From Sinonovacula constricta (lineage: Eukaryota; Mollusca; Bivalvia; Cardiida; Solecurtidae), in the NCBI GenBank assembly GCA_007844125.1, contig CM017569.1, positions 11,665,686 to 11,729,685 on the forward strand: a stretch of DNA of 64,000 nucleotides, written 5' to 3'. Below are positions 24,647 through 35,757 of this stretch, piece after piece. Numbering within the stretch: the stretch's first letter is position 1; each line of letters opens with the position of its first letter. A program made the position numbers and the translations under genes. A model generated the notes under the pieces. The model was not told where the DNA came from. It searched no databases and was given only the letters and a program-made list of their open reading frames with translations.

Positions 24647-24708
24647 GGCAATCTGCAGTAATATACAAAAAATAAAAAACAAGAAAACAAACTTCATTCT
24701 TATGGTGT

Positions 24709-24771
24709 TAAGGTTAGCAATTGATTAATTGCAAGTACCTAAGGTTAGCAATTGATTAATTGCGATTACCT
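24709..24771 (-). promoter_or_regulatory. Duplicated palindromic motif upstream of NCAPH start
   Basis: A 31-bp unit is present twice in tandem (AAGGTTAGCA at 24710 and 24741), each with the near-palindrome GCAATTGATTAATTGC (6-bp arms around GATT). It lies about 65-125 bp upstream of the NCAPH ATG, in the likely promoter or 5' UTR. It could be a paired binding site or simply a tandem duplication. Confidence 0.4.
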
Positions 24772-24809
24772 AACCCATCACAGACATGATCTAGTACTTT
24801 CAAATCAAA

Positions 24810-25260
24810 CACCCCTAGGGGTGGGGACTGGTGGTAGTGCTCCCCCAGAAAAAAATTGTTTTTGTCAGAGATGCTTTCTGAAATTTATCTGGACAAAAGA
24901 TTAAGTTTTGAATGCTTTCACTTACTCTTGAAGTCTGAAAAATACGAAGACATTGAACTTTGAGCAACATAACTTTGTTGTTGAAAATTGGTTTGAATTC
25001 TTCAAAAAAATATGCCGAAACAGGCAACATACTTCCCTTCAAGTTGGACCATAAAATGCAGCTAAATTTCATTTGTACTATATTTTCCCATCAACCACCG
25101 TTTGTATATATTGGGAGAGAAACTAATAAAAAAAAACGTCTTATCTTAGCGCAATTTTTTCAGCAAACAACCAATCCGGTACCACCGAATAATATGCTTA
25201 ACAAATATACATTAATATTCCCTGAATTTATATTTCTCTTAGGTGTTCAAGAACATGTTG
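24810..25260 (+). repeat. Dispersed repeat family R1, copy 1 (second copy 44330-44770)
   Basis: Blocks such as TATCTGGACAAAA, TGAGCAACATAA/AGCAACATAA, GGACCATAAA..GAGCT/GCAGCT, ATTTCATT and CAATTTTTT.AGCAAAC occur in the same order in 44330-44770 within RNF103 intron 3. Identity is moderate, so these are old copies. The frame of 105 codons across it is not conserved in the second copy. Confidence 0.6.
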
Positions 25261-25269
25261 CGCGCAATT

Positions 25270-26160
25270 GTGATTAGGGCTGTGGATCGTCGGGCAAGAG
25301 GCAATCCAATCTATGATTCAGGACTAACGATTCACAGATCGAACCTAGAATCACTTGTTAAAATAATTCAAAAGTCTAATGACAAACAGAACTATAATGT
25401 TTAGAAATAAAAACAAATTTTTAATAATTATCAAAACTGCAGTGTACACAGCAAATGACAACATACTAAAGGCTGGTTAAAATGACAAATTAAACTAGTT
25501 ACAACTCAGAACAACTGCACAATGCCAATGAAACCATATGTCACAAGCATGGGTCAAGAAATTAGCAGTAAAGATCATGGGACCAGTAGGTCTTTCTGTC
25601 CAAAGAGTACCCAAGTATTTCCATACATTTGATGTATATTTGGTGGGTGGATGACTGTATCGTACAGGCTCTACCATTACCCAGTAACAACAACTGGGAC
25701 CAATATATATTGCTTTGGAATATTAAATGGCTTTGTTAGTTTTTACAATAAGACTGATAATTTTGATAACTTTGTTAAAATATTTTATATTTTTATTTCG
25801 GAAAATCAGAAATCTTTTTTGATGCCTTGCATCCGGACTTAATATTATAGCCATCTCTACAAAAATGACATTTTTTAAACATCCAATTCAAGCCTTAACA
25901 AAACATTGTTAAAAATCTCTTTGTAGATCAATTTACAATTTGTTAAGGTTTACCTGCAGCAAATGTTTTAATAAAAGATCGCGATTAGACAATCTGCAAT
26001 GGCGAATTTTTGTACCAATTTTCTGATGAGATTTGTGGATATCCGAGCACTCAGATACTCGCCGCAGCACTAATTTTGATTTAGAGTATTTATGTAAGTT
26101 ACAACTAAAACTTGTCTTAAAAAAAATAATCAGAAGAGCCTTTAATAATTGATGCAACAA
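25270..26160. other. Intergenic AT-rich DNA
   Basis: Nothing coding was recognised. A TAGGGCTGT word at about 25275 resembles hAT-type termini seen elsewhere in the window, but no partner end was found. Confidence 0.3.
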
Positions 26161-26167
26161 ACAAAAT

Positions 26168-27093
26168 ATGTCGCTGTATACCAGTATATTGCTATACTGG
26201 TAAAGTCAATACAGTACTATTATACACAATGAGCATACCTGTTTTTACAATATTTTGTAAGCTTTGTTTGCTGCCACAAAAGTTAAATATGCTTGTATTA
26301 ATAAAAAGGGATCGCAGATAACAATCTAAAAATGTAGTCAACTACATGAGAGGAGAGTTCATTCTAAACTGCTCTGGAAATGCAGCATACTCGATTTGCC
26401 TTTGCAGTATTCCTTTCAATTACAATTTTAAACTAGATTATGGCTTTTGATTTGACAATTTTTATTTCTGGACTTAACAAAAACAAATGTCGCATTTAAA
26501 CACGACTCCACTGGAATTAAAATTTACTAAAAATAGACAATTTGTTAAAGATTAGTTTGTTGCCGAATACTTAGAATATTATCATTACATTTTCGTTCAG
26601 CAGTTAAATCGAACATGACTGTTGCAAATTGTAAACAATATGGCCCGATTGATTTTTCGCGAAAGGATGACTGATCAAAGAACTTTTTTGAAGTCGACTC
26701 ATTTTGTCCACACTTTCACATGCATGTAAGATACAGTGGCCGTACAACCAACGTAAATACATTCGTGAATCCTCATCATTCATCGAATTAACTGGGTGCA
26801 TCATATGACATTGATGTAATTTTTTGCAGTTAATTTGTTGATTGTTTTTACTTTGCTACCTTCTAGTCCTATTACTTTCTTGTCTCTGTGATTACCTGTT
26901 ATATAGTTCATAATGGTATATCATTTCACTAAGGCATTTGTTGTTCCTTCTGTTCATTATAATTGGGTAAAAAGATCCTTATAATAGTTTGATTAAATGG
27001 CAATATATTGTGATACGTACTGTAATACACTTTATATGTATGGCAATATATACCGTGGTACTCTTCAGGCATATCGTGACAGCCCAATTTTAG
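26168..27093. mobile_element. Second copy of the 12.16-kb hAT element (shorter)
   Basis: The left side (TATATTGC.ATACT.GGTAAAGTCAATACAGTACT) and right side (GGCAATATATTGTG, TACGTA, GACAGCCC) align with the termini of the element at 12157-13543, as do internal blocks such as GGAGAGTTCATTCTAAAC and TTTGCTACCTTCTAGTCCTA. It is about 925 bp because it lacks the inserted material of the longer copy. The 14-mer AACAAACAAAATAT lies on both sides (26156-26169 and 27094-27107), but its length does not fit a hAT target duplication. Confidence 0.75.
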
Positions 27094-27589
27094 AACAAAC
27101 AAAATATAACTTAGCATTTTCAAATTAAGATCATTTCTCTACAATATACATTGGGGTTTCGGCACATTAACCAAGCAAAATGTTTATTAAAACTTGGACC
27201 AAAATCTAACATTTTGTGCACACATTGTCAATCTACTGTTGTGTTCTAGTACACTGTTTATTTGTATTTTAAAAAAATCATTACTACACTTGCCAAAGCA
27301 TATTATAGATCTGTTTTAATGTTTGAAACAGCAGCATTTATTAGCCAATGAAAACTGTGCCAAATGTTATGTACTTTTGCTAAACCAGGTGCTTCCTACA
27401 GTGTAGACCAATAAATTATAACATGATCAACTCAGCAATATATCTTCCCTTTTCTCTTTTTTGCAACTTAATACATAATACTTTATCCCTGGGTTACTGC
27501 TGAAATCAGAGTGCGGACAAAATCCCTTGATAATTTTTTTTATTCTGTTCATATTTGCAAAGGCGGACAAATGCCATATTATTTTCCAA

Positions 27590-27935
27590 TGCAGATAAAC
27601 CCTCCTATAAGTTTTCCACATTTTGCAATGTTTATTTGGCTTGTACTTGTTTCCATCTTTTCCTCATTTTGTCATGACCTGAAAAAGTCAATAGCTAATA
27701 GCGTCTACATCATCGAGGAGTGTCGATAAAGCTCATAAGTGGGAGAGTTGACAGCAAATGCTACACACATAGCGGATGTTGTACAAGAGCCAGATGGCCC
27801 CAGGGGTCTGGCTAGCAGCAAAGGGCAGAGTGGCCATAATGACAGTCTGAGTTCTGAGATACCTGCGGTTATCTCTACACGGTCTATAAAATTTGTGTTA
27901 TCAGGCCTTTTCTCAAGAAATAGCGTAGCGACTAG
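27590..27935 (+). repeat. Dispersed repeat family R2, copy 1 (second copy 44880-45580)
   Basis: AACCCTCCTATAAGTTTTCC, then a GTGTCGATAAAGCT block, a CCA(G/A)ATGGCC.CAGGG(G)TCTGG..AGCAGCA block and a CCTTTTCT block match 44887-45580 in the same order. The second copy has extra GGGAGGGTTTTTGTC-type material. The short frames are not conserved. Confidence 0.6.
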
Positions 27936-28088
27936 GCCAACTAGGTAAAATTTGGTCCTGGACTGGACCAAATTTTACTGGACCAGTATGAATTTGGCAT
28001 TTCGACACAAAAGGTTGGTAAGTTAACCAAGGTGTAATTTGTGAGTGGCTGGGTCCAGTAAAAGGCTGTAAAGTGTTGTTTAGTTTAG

Positions 28089-31078
28089 CAGGGCTCGAGC
28101 TGGCACCAGTCGTGCAAATGGCTCCAAATTTACAAAACTGACTCAAGAAAATTGCGATTGGCGAAAATCAACAAAAAACATGACTTCAGAAATAGGTGGA
28201 AATGCGTGCATGCAGCCTCTCTTTGATTGGCCATGACGGGTGTTCTGATAATTGCTTCTGCTTTGCAACACTATACTGTTAACATGGATGTACAAGTCAG
28301 TGTGAAGACATGAAGGAGATTAAAGAAATGTTCCGATTATGGTGTTATACTGTTTGTCCAAACAGGCGCTGATTGTGGGTGATCAGCTGGCTTATTACGT
28401 TATGTGTGGCTGCTTGATTGGAACAATCACTGCTCTGACAATGGCCAATGTTGAAATTAAGGATGCCTCGGTGACACCTATAGCTAAGTTCGTTGGACTA
28501 CACTTGATTGTTAATCAATAGGTAGTTATTTTTGAGGTAATTACACTTGTTTGTACAAATAAATAAAATTGATTGAACTATTGAGTAATTATTTAGGGTA
28601 TATAAGTCTCTGATAAAAATGTTATTTCAGCTAGGATTAGGCATCCTAGCAAATCAGGGAGTTACACAGCTGAATGGGTTGATGCCCACACCATATACGA
28701 ACACCACAAGAGCATTTGGGATTTCCAGGAGGCATTAACTGGAGTGCTCCAATCAGAACTGTCTAACAAGTTGGAGAACTCCCATAAGTTTTCTTAATTG
28801 TTTGATTAATCAACCGACATCTCTGTCAAGAATCTCATTCTAGAATATCTGCAGAAATTGTATTAAATATACAAAACGTATGGTAACAATTGTTTTTTCC
28901 ACATTTATGCCGTAAGAAAAGTGCCTGGATGTAAGCATACTACAGCGATAAATTACGAACTCTTCTGCATATCTTAGTGTAATGTATTTTCGCGACAATG
29001 TCTTCGCACAACAGTTAGTATTACAGCAAGAAAATTCGCCAGCGTTTTGATGTTTAAATGCATAGAAGGACTTGACCTTACTGATGAAACACTGGAAGAA
29101 CTCTGTGAAGCTTTCAAAACCAGAAAGCAGAGAAAAATAATGTTGTAATGTAACTTGAAGCAGAGAAAAATAATGTTGTAATGTAACTTGTTAAGTTGAA
29201 GTGTTCGAAATGTTAAAGTACTGTAAAATGAAATGGTCACCTGATGTTCTGTTTGTTTCTAGTTATCGAAATTGTTAATTCTGCTAACAGATTTGGTTCC
29301 ATGATTTGTAGTGTTAGATAATACTCTACATGTACCATTAAATTACTACCATGTCACTGTGTTTTTCAAGAATTTCAATTTCATAGGTTGGATAATAAAT
29401 GAAAAAAATATTTTTCTTTAAAGGTTTGCTAATTATAAATATTAACAAGTAAAGTATATTGGTATAGTAAAATGTACTGATTTAACAAAATAAGTGCACA
29501 CAAAATTTTCCCAAAATGGACCATTTTATCGATACAAAAATTCCCAAAATGGGCATTTTTGTCGATAAAAATTCCCAGACTCCTTTTCCCAAAATAGGCA
29601 GAAAAACCCCTGGATTTGTCTAATCTGTGTGTAGTTTGTACAGGTGGAGCTGCTGAGATAGTTGGTTCCAAGAGTGGTGTAGAGACTTTTATCAAGCAGG
29701 CTGTTCCTGTTCTTCTTTTTTCGCACTGCATTGCGAACCGCCTTGCTCTCAGCTGCAGCACTGGTGCTGATAGTATTCCCTTCATTGTCAAGTTTCAGGA
29801 GATCCTCAACTCTGTGTACAAGTACTTTCACATTTCTACTAAGAACATGTCCACACTCTCTGCCATTCAATCCATCCTCCACTCCCATTCTTTTTGCTTC
29901 AAAGAGATCTTCCACACCAGATGGCTGAATTGTGAAGGTGCTGTCCATGCAATAGTGTTGAATTATCCAAGCCTGCTCTCTTGCTTCCTAGATGAGAACT
30001 CTGCCAAAGCTCTATCTCTCTATAAACCTATTGCTACATACAAGTTCTAGTTTGTTGCACACTTCCTTGCTGATGTCTTAGAGCTGTTGGCCATCCTCTC
30101 TAAAAAGTACCAGGAGAAGAATCTCAGCTATAGAGATGTTGAGCCCATTCTGTCAGCAACCATTACAATTCTTGAGGGCCTGAAAGATAAGAGGAATGGA
30201 TCCTTGCTGTATTCTTTTCCATCTGCCTGTCCTTCTGTAACTTCTGTGGATCATGACAGCCTCTGCACATTTCAGTTAAAAGACCACACCATCGGGGATT
30301 TGAAAGAACAGCGAAGATCAGCAGCACTGGTATGTGGTCAATTTGTTGACAATATAGTGAATTCTCTGAACTCTTGTTTCTCTGACATGCTGTCATGAAG
30401 GCTCTCAGCAATTTGTTCAATCCTCGTGTTTCTAATGTTTCCTCTGACTGTGATATGATATCTGATTATCTTGGGAAGATTGGAATATAGGGAAGACGAA
30501 CTGAACTCATCAGCTTTGCTCACTACTTAGGTTCAATGGTTGCAGATCTGTTCAACAAGACTGTTTATGATAGCATTTTATGTGCAAATTTGTCCATTGT
30601 AAATAATATAATCCTGCTGCTGCTGAGGCTGCTGAAATATTTATTCTTCTGCCAGTGTCCACTGCTGATTGTGAGCGTGGCTTCTCCAAGTAGAAAATCA
30701 TAAAAACCTCTCAGAGGAACAGCCTGTCTACAGGCCCACTGGACTTCTTGATGCTCCTCTCCAGTGAAGTCCCCCTTTCCAAGTGGTTCCTTTTAAGAAA
30801 GCATCTAAGCTTTGGGCTTCTGCCAAGGCCAGAAGGCTTCTGCAGAATTTATTATTAATAAAAGTAATAAACATTCAATGTAGTTGTGTATTTACCCAAT
30901 TGATAACAAAGCAATTAGTTATTGCAATATTTAAAGGCTAAAATCCCATCTGAATGGTGTTGTAAGTGGTTTAATACAAAAAATATAAAACAAATATAGT
31001 TGCAATTGTCCAAAATATATCCAGCGCATAATCTGGCTCAAGGAAGAAAAAAAACAGAGCCAGCCCTGGTTTTGTCTG
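28089..31078 (+). mobile_element. hAT transposon carrying a decayed transposase
   Basis: The left end CAGGGCTCGAGCTGGC at 28089 and the right end, reverse-complemented CAGGGCTGGCTCTG at 31078, frame a 2990-bp segment. CAGNG termini are typical of hAT. Inside is a plus-strand transposase pseudogene (28640-30860). The 8-bp flanks (TAGTTTAG and GTTTTGTC) no longer match well, which suggests age or an imperfect boundary call. Confidence 0.65.
28640..30860 (+). pseudogene. Broken hAT transposase (ZNF862-like family)
   Basis: Family pieces appear in order on the plus strand. At about 28650-28860 is an N-terminal part containing STDISVKNLILEYLQ, with stops before it. At 29616-30050 is a 144-codon frame with KSGVETFIKQAVPVLLFSHC and IANRLALSC (core of the RNase H-like fold), followed by RWLNCEGAVHAI. 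At about 30054-30398 is ADVLELLAILSKKYQE and ILEGLKD. At about 30625-30720 is the hAT C-terminal dimerisation motif LPVSTADCERGFSK, directly followed by a TAG where the family continues. Several frame changes and stops, plus unrelated DNA at about 28880-29600, show it is dead. The link to ZNF862 is from memory of those proteins, not a search. Confidence 0.75.
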
Positions 31079-32400
31079 TTTTTATGACTCTGAATTTTGA
31101 AAATAGGTGGCTGAAAATTCTTGTGGACTGTCAGTCCATTTAACTTTAAATTTACTGTACTGACAATGATTTTGGTGAAGACTGCAATACAGATTCTTGG
31201 TTTCTTGGACTGTTTTTCTCAACAATACTTTAAACTCATCATGCTAATTTTAGCCATATTTTATAAGAACAAATACATAAAATAAACTACATATGCAGAT
31301 GTGTTTATCTAACCTTTGATTGCCGTGACATAGAGGAAAATTCACAAAATGAACAAAAAATAAATAGTCGTCCATTTCATTTATTGTGCACTATTACCTC
31401 CCTTGGAAACTCTTCAATGTATAACTTGCAATATTCCTCGTTTGTAACAGTTTCACCGACCTCAAAATTCGTAGCTATCTAAAATCTTTTAAATTTTAGA
31501 ACTGAGTGTTGTGTGTGCTAAACTGATATCAGAACATGTAATCATTTTTAAAAGAAACAACTGTGGAATCAACGTTAACGTTACCCCACCCAGCCATTTG
31601 CATAAGGAACTTTAAAAACAATATCCGCTATTTTAGGAAGAAAATTACGTCATAGCATTTTAAATTCAAGACTCGGTATAAATCAGTTATTTAACAACTT
31701 GCCTGGGTTATACACTATCTGATTATTATGATTTCGTTGAATGTCAACGTCCGGATGTCATTGTTTTGGATTTTTGTTCAAAGAACCCGCCTTCTCTTAT
31801 TCAAATCTCGCGAGATTTTAACGGGAGCCAAGCAGTTCGGCCTCGGTCGTTTTCGAATTCCACAATGACAATTATTGGCCGCTGAACTGCCTAATCAGCA
31901 TTTAAAAGTAATGTAAAAATGGATTATATGTCATTAAGAAAATAAAAACGCACCACTACACCGTCATTTTACAATTAATTTAAAGTTAAAGAACGTCAAA
32001 TTTTATATAATTACGTAATTTTTTCGAAGGGAACAATAGTAATTATATTTTTGTTAAAAAACGCTCATACTCAAATTTTCGGCAAATTGCCCTTTCAAAA
32101 GTTAAACACAAACAAGCGCTCTCTTTACATATTTGCAAGCGTTCATAGGCGCTACGACATTAGTTTTTCTATTAGGTTTTTTCCCGAAAATTTGAATGTG
32201 TGCGTTTTAAGAAAAAGTAGAGTTTTTACTTTCAGTTGTTCCACTAGTGGTATTTTTTTCGAACATATTTACTTTTATCAGAAAAATAGCGAAACTTTAT
32301 TAACATTGTTATATTATATATTGTTAGGATAAATTGATTAAATTTATATATGTAATAATATTTTTTTCCAAAATTTATAGGTTTACTTTCAGTAGCGAAG
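31079..32400. other. Intergenic AT-rich DNA
   Basis: No gene recognised. It contains a CGCG-centred palindrome near 31810 (listed separately) and short frames without protein-like composition. Confidence 0.3.
31803..31818. promoter_or_regulatory. TCTCGCGAGA palindrome
   Basis: AAATCTCGCGAGATTT is a perfect 16-bp palindrome centred on TCTCGCGAGA (31806-31815), the core of a CGCG promoter element known from vertebrate bidirectional promoters. It lies in a locally less AT-rich stretch. No transcript start could be tied to it, so function is unproven. Confidence 0.35.
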
Positions 32401-32406
32401 CTTTAA

Positions 32407-32460
32407 TGTGTTTTGTGTGTTTGTGTGTGTGTGTGTTTGTGTGAGTGTGTGTGTGTGTTT
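32407..32460 (+). repeat. GT microsatellite
   Basis: Interrupted (TG)n run, followed by a poly-T/G-rich stretch to about 32510. Confidence 0.85.
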
Positions 32461-32740
32461 TCTTTTTTGTTTTGTTTGTTTGTTGTTGTTTTGTTGTGGG
32501 TTTTTTGTGTGAATCACTATTTGTTTTAGATTTAGTAAGTTATATTGTCACTTTACATAAATTTACTGATGTAGTATACGTGTACGTTGTCATGTCATTT
32601 AAAAAATAATCGATTCGCCCACTATTGGCGAATTATTCAAACTGAACATGTTGATTTAATTATACTTGCATGTTACCTCGTATGCATGCACAATATTAAT
32701 AAACTAACAATTATAAAGGCTCCGTTAAAACTTTAACTTA

Positions 32741-33009
32741 AACAACAACAACAACAATAATGATAATAATAATAATATATACAAATACAACAGTATTTAT
32801 CAGTCAGCCTTTGACCATAGATGTATATTTTATTTTCTTTCACTGTAGTGTTGTTGTGTTTTTGTTTTGTTTTTTGTTTTGTTTTCTTCAAGAACAACAA
32901 ATTAATAATTTTTGATAGTTAAACATACGATTCGGGAACGATTATTGTTATTGTTGGTGTTGTTGTTATTGTTGTTATCATAATTATAATTATAATTATA
33001 ATAATAATA

Positions 33010-33054
<45 letters not shown>

Positions 33055-33058
33055 GCTA
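32741..33058. repeat. AAC/AAT and ATT trinucleotide tracts
   Basis: Short (AAC)n(AAT)n at 32741-32777, then ordinary sequence, then TTG/TAA-type motifs from 32940 and a nearly pure (ATT)n run at about 33008-33054 next to the AGT array. Confidence 0.8.
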
Positions 33059-33059
33059 T

Positions 33060-33376
<317 letters not shown>

Positions 33377-34082
33377 TTGAGAACGCAAATTTTCATGGGC
33401 CTATCTAAGAATGTGTAAGGATCTCAACGGTAGACATATTGAAGTATAATAATCCATGTACAACACAATTTGTAACACTATCAACGATAATAAACATCGG
33501 AGAGCGTGTTTAATTCGTTAACAATGTTAAGTCAGTTTCAACTAAGATCCAAAAGATCTTAAATACTGAAAAATTTGGCAGACTGAATTTTAATTTTATT
33601 TGTATTTAAATATTTTTATTGCATAAATATCACTATTAGAATATGTGTGGCATATGGTAAACATTTTGAGTAAAAAATCAGCTTTTGAGGTTGATTTTCA
33701 CGCTATTCACTCCTGGACTACTGACATGTCTTGGCAGCTGTTGTCAGTACTGTCAATAAAACTATACGTGACACATAAGCAAGATGGTGTTCACTTATAA
33801 ACCAGGAAAAAAATAACGACAACGACTTGCACATACAACGGCTTATTCAAATTTTACTTTAACTTAAATATTGGCCCGTTTCATAGATAAAAGGTTTATA
33901 TATTTTAAATGGTGGGTCTAGTCTTTCTGAAACTATACATCATGTATTGAGTAACACACAAGTTACGCATTATTTCATAAAACACGCATCAAATGTAGGC
34001 CCGCAATAAGCTCAAAATCACTCAAAGCGGAAATTGCCGCAAAGAAAAAAAATAACCATGTGCTATCCCCACTGTGCCTTAA

Positions 34083-35155
34083 GGTTCTGGAACTGCAACT
34101 AACTTCGGTAAACATCGGCACTCGGTATGATCCGGTTTTATTTGAATAGCATTCGTCGTCAAGTTTCGTATTTTTAGTAATTTTTCTCCACGTGATAGGG
34201 ATTTTCCATGACGTCATTGGGTTACCAATTCCTCCAAAATGGCGGAACCTGGAGCTCAACAGCGTGATCGTCGAGGGCGATATTGTGAAAAAAATGATTA
34301 ACCGACAGCAAAGTCATGTAAAGTTGAAATGGGTCAAAACTGTGAGGGACAACCAAGTGTCACCAATACAAAAAGAGTGCTTGACTCAGTTATTCCTAAA
34401 CTGTCGGATTTTTTTTACGAAAAACGTGTAAAGTGGTTAATTTCAAATATTTCCCTCAAGCCAGCCAAAATCAGTAAAAAGAAGGTTTTTATTTGATAAT
34501 GCAGAGTTTTACATACATATTTCCATCTCCAATACCAACTGTAGGTGATTTTTTTTGGTATAAAGAAGTATAATCTGTAATTGGCCATTTTGACTCTATT
34601 TTTCGCTATAAATTCGCTTGCAGTTTCATTATAGTAACCTTTACAAATTCTTACAAATATTATTAGGAACGGTAAAATGCCTTTAAAATCTCATATTATG
34701 GACAGTTCATAATTTTTTAAATTAGTTGTATGTGTCTAACTAGCTTCAAACTTGAGATATTTGCTTTTATAGAGTAAATTTTTAAACACACCCAAAAAGC
34801 TCGGATTTTTGCTTGGGGTTAATGTTTGCAAAGCTCTGTATTTTTATAAGTATTTGTCCAAAGTGTAATCTTATTGTTCTGATTTATCATGACATGATAG
34901 TGTAACAGGAAAATTGGTTACAATTTGAATATAGAACAGTAGAATTTGAAAAAAATAGTACTTTTTCGTTTTTTGTCCCAGCACAATTTACGGTGTTTTT
35001 GAAAATAAAGGGCCACTTTATAAAAATGCACATAACTTGAGTTACAAACGGTAAACTTCCTTAAAAATTCACCATACGATGTGTTTTATAGTACAGATTC
35101 AAGAAACGGTATCATTATAAGGATTGTGGAGGGTCACCATTACAGTTCCAGAACC
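34083..35155. mobile_element. TTAA-flanked TIR element A
   Basis: Perfect 13-bp inverted termini: GGTTCTGGAACTG at 34083-34095 and CAGTTCCAGAACC at 35143-35155, each directly flanked by TTAA (34079-34082 and 35156-35159). A TTAA duplication is the mark of piggyBac-type and Kolobok-type insertion. The 1073-bp interior has no transposase; the 94-codon minus frame is not family-like. It is therefore probably non-autonomous. The superfamily cannot be decided from the termini alone. Confidence 0.8.
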
Positions 35156-35265
35156 TTAAAAGAATCGAATAGTGAAAACGCCGGACAAAACACAAAAATC
35201 CGATATTGAGCTGTACTTATTTCGACAAAAATGTCGTTATTATCATCACTTACTGTATACATTAA

Positions 35266-35753
35266 AGGTGGTATCCAACAGTTTGCCTATATCTTATATA
35301 TGTAACAATATCTGACCTCTGTTTTGATAATTGTGCAAAATATCTGTAGAGAAACATCATACTTTAGTCTAAGCTTTGGCGATTTTTACCAGTTTCTCAA
35401 TTTGCAGAGCAGTAAAACTCGTTAATCAACGCTTAAAATGTTAATTATTTTCAAATCTATAAATTAGGACGATTGGGAATCCCGCCAAAAATAGACATCG
35501 ACGTCATAGCGGATGACGTGGATGAGCGAAAACATAAGTGATCCTGTGGTTGTCTTAGTTTAAAAATAGCTAACCGGGCAGCGTGGTTCAGATAGGAAAT
35601 GCATGTTTGTAATGGCGATTTTGGCGTTATGGTACACTTTTCAGAGAGGTGTAGGACATCAATAAACAGTATTTGGCGAGATATGTTCAGTCAATAATAG
35701 TTTATCAAGATGTTTAGTGAAATATCTTTAGTCCAAACTGTCGGATACCACAT
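35266..35753. mobile_element. TTAA-flanked TIR element B
   Basis: AGGTGGTATCCAACAGTTTG at 35266-35285 and, at the other end, a reverse complement reading ATGTGGTATCCGACAGTTTG (35753-35734) match at 18 of 20 positions. Both are flanked by TTAA (35262-35265 and 35754-35757). It is 488 bp with no coding capacity, only 106 bp from element A. A degraded relative lies at about 45800-46130. Confidence 0.75.
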
Positions 35754-35757
35754 TTAA

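Noticed and set aside
24780..24810. CHR-type cell-cycle element (TTTGAA on the minus strand) upstream of NCAPH
   Set aside because: A single AT-rich hexamer is expected by chance here; no supporting context.
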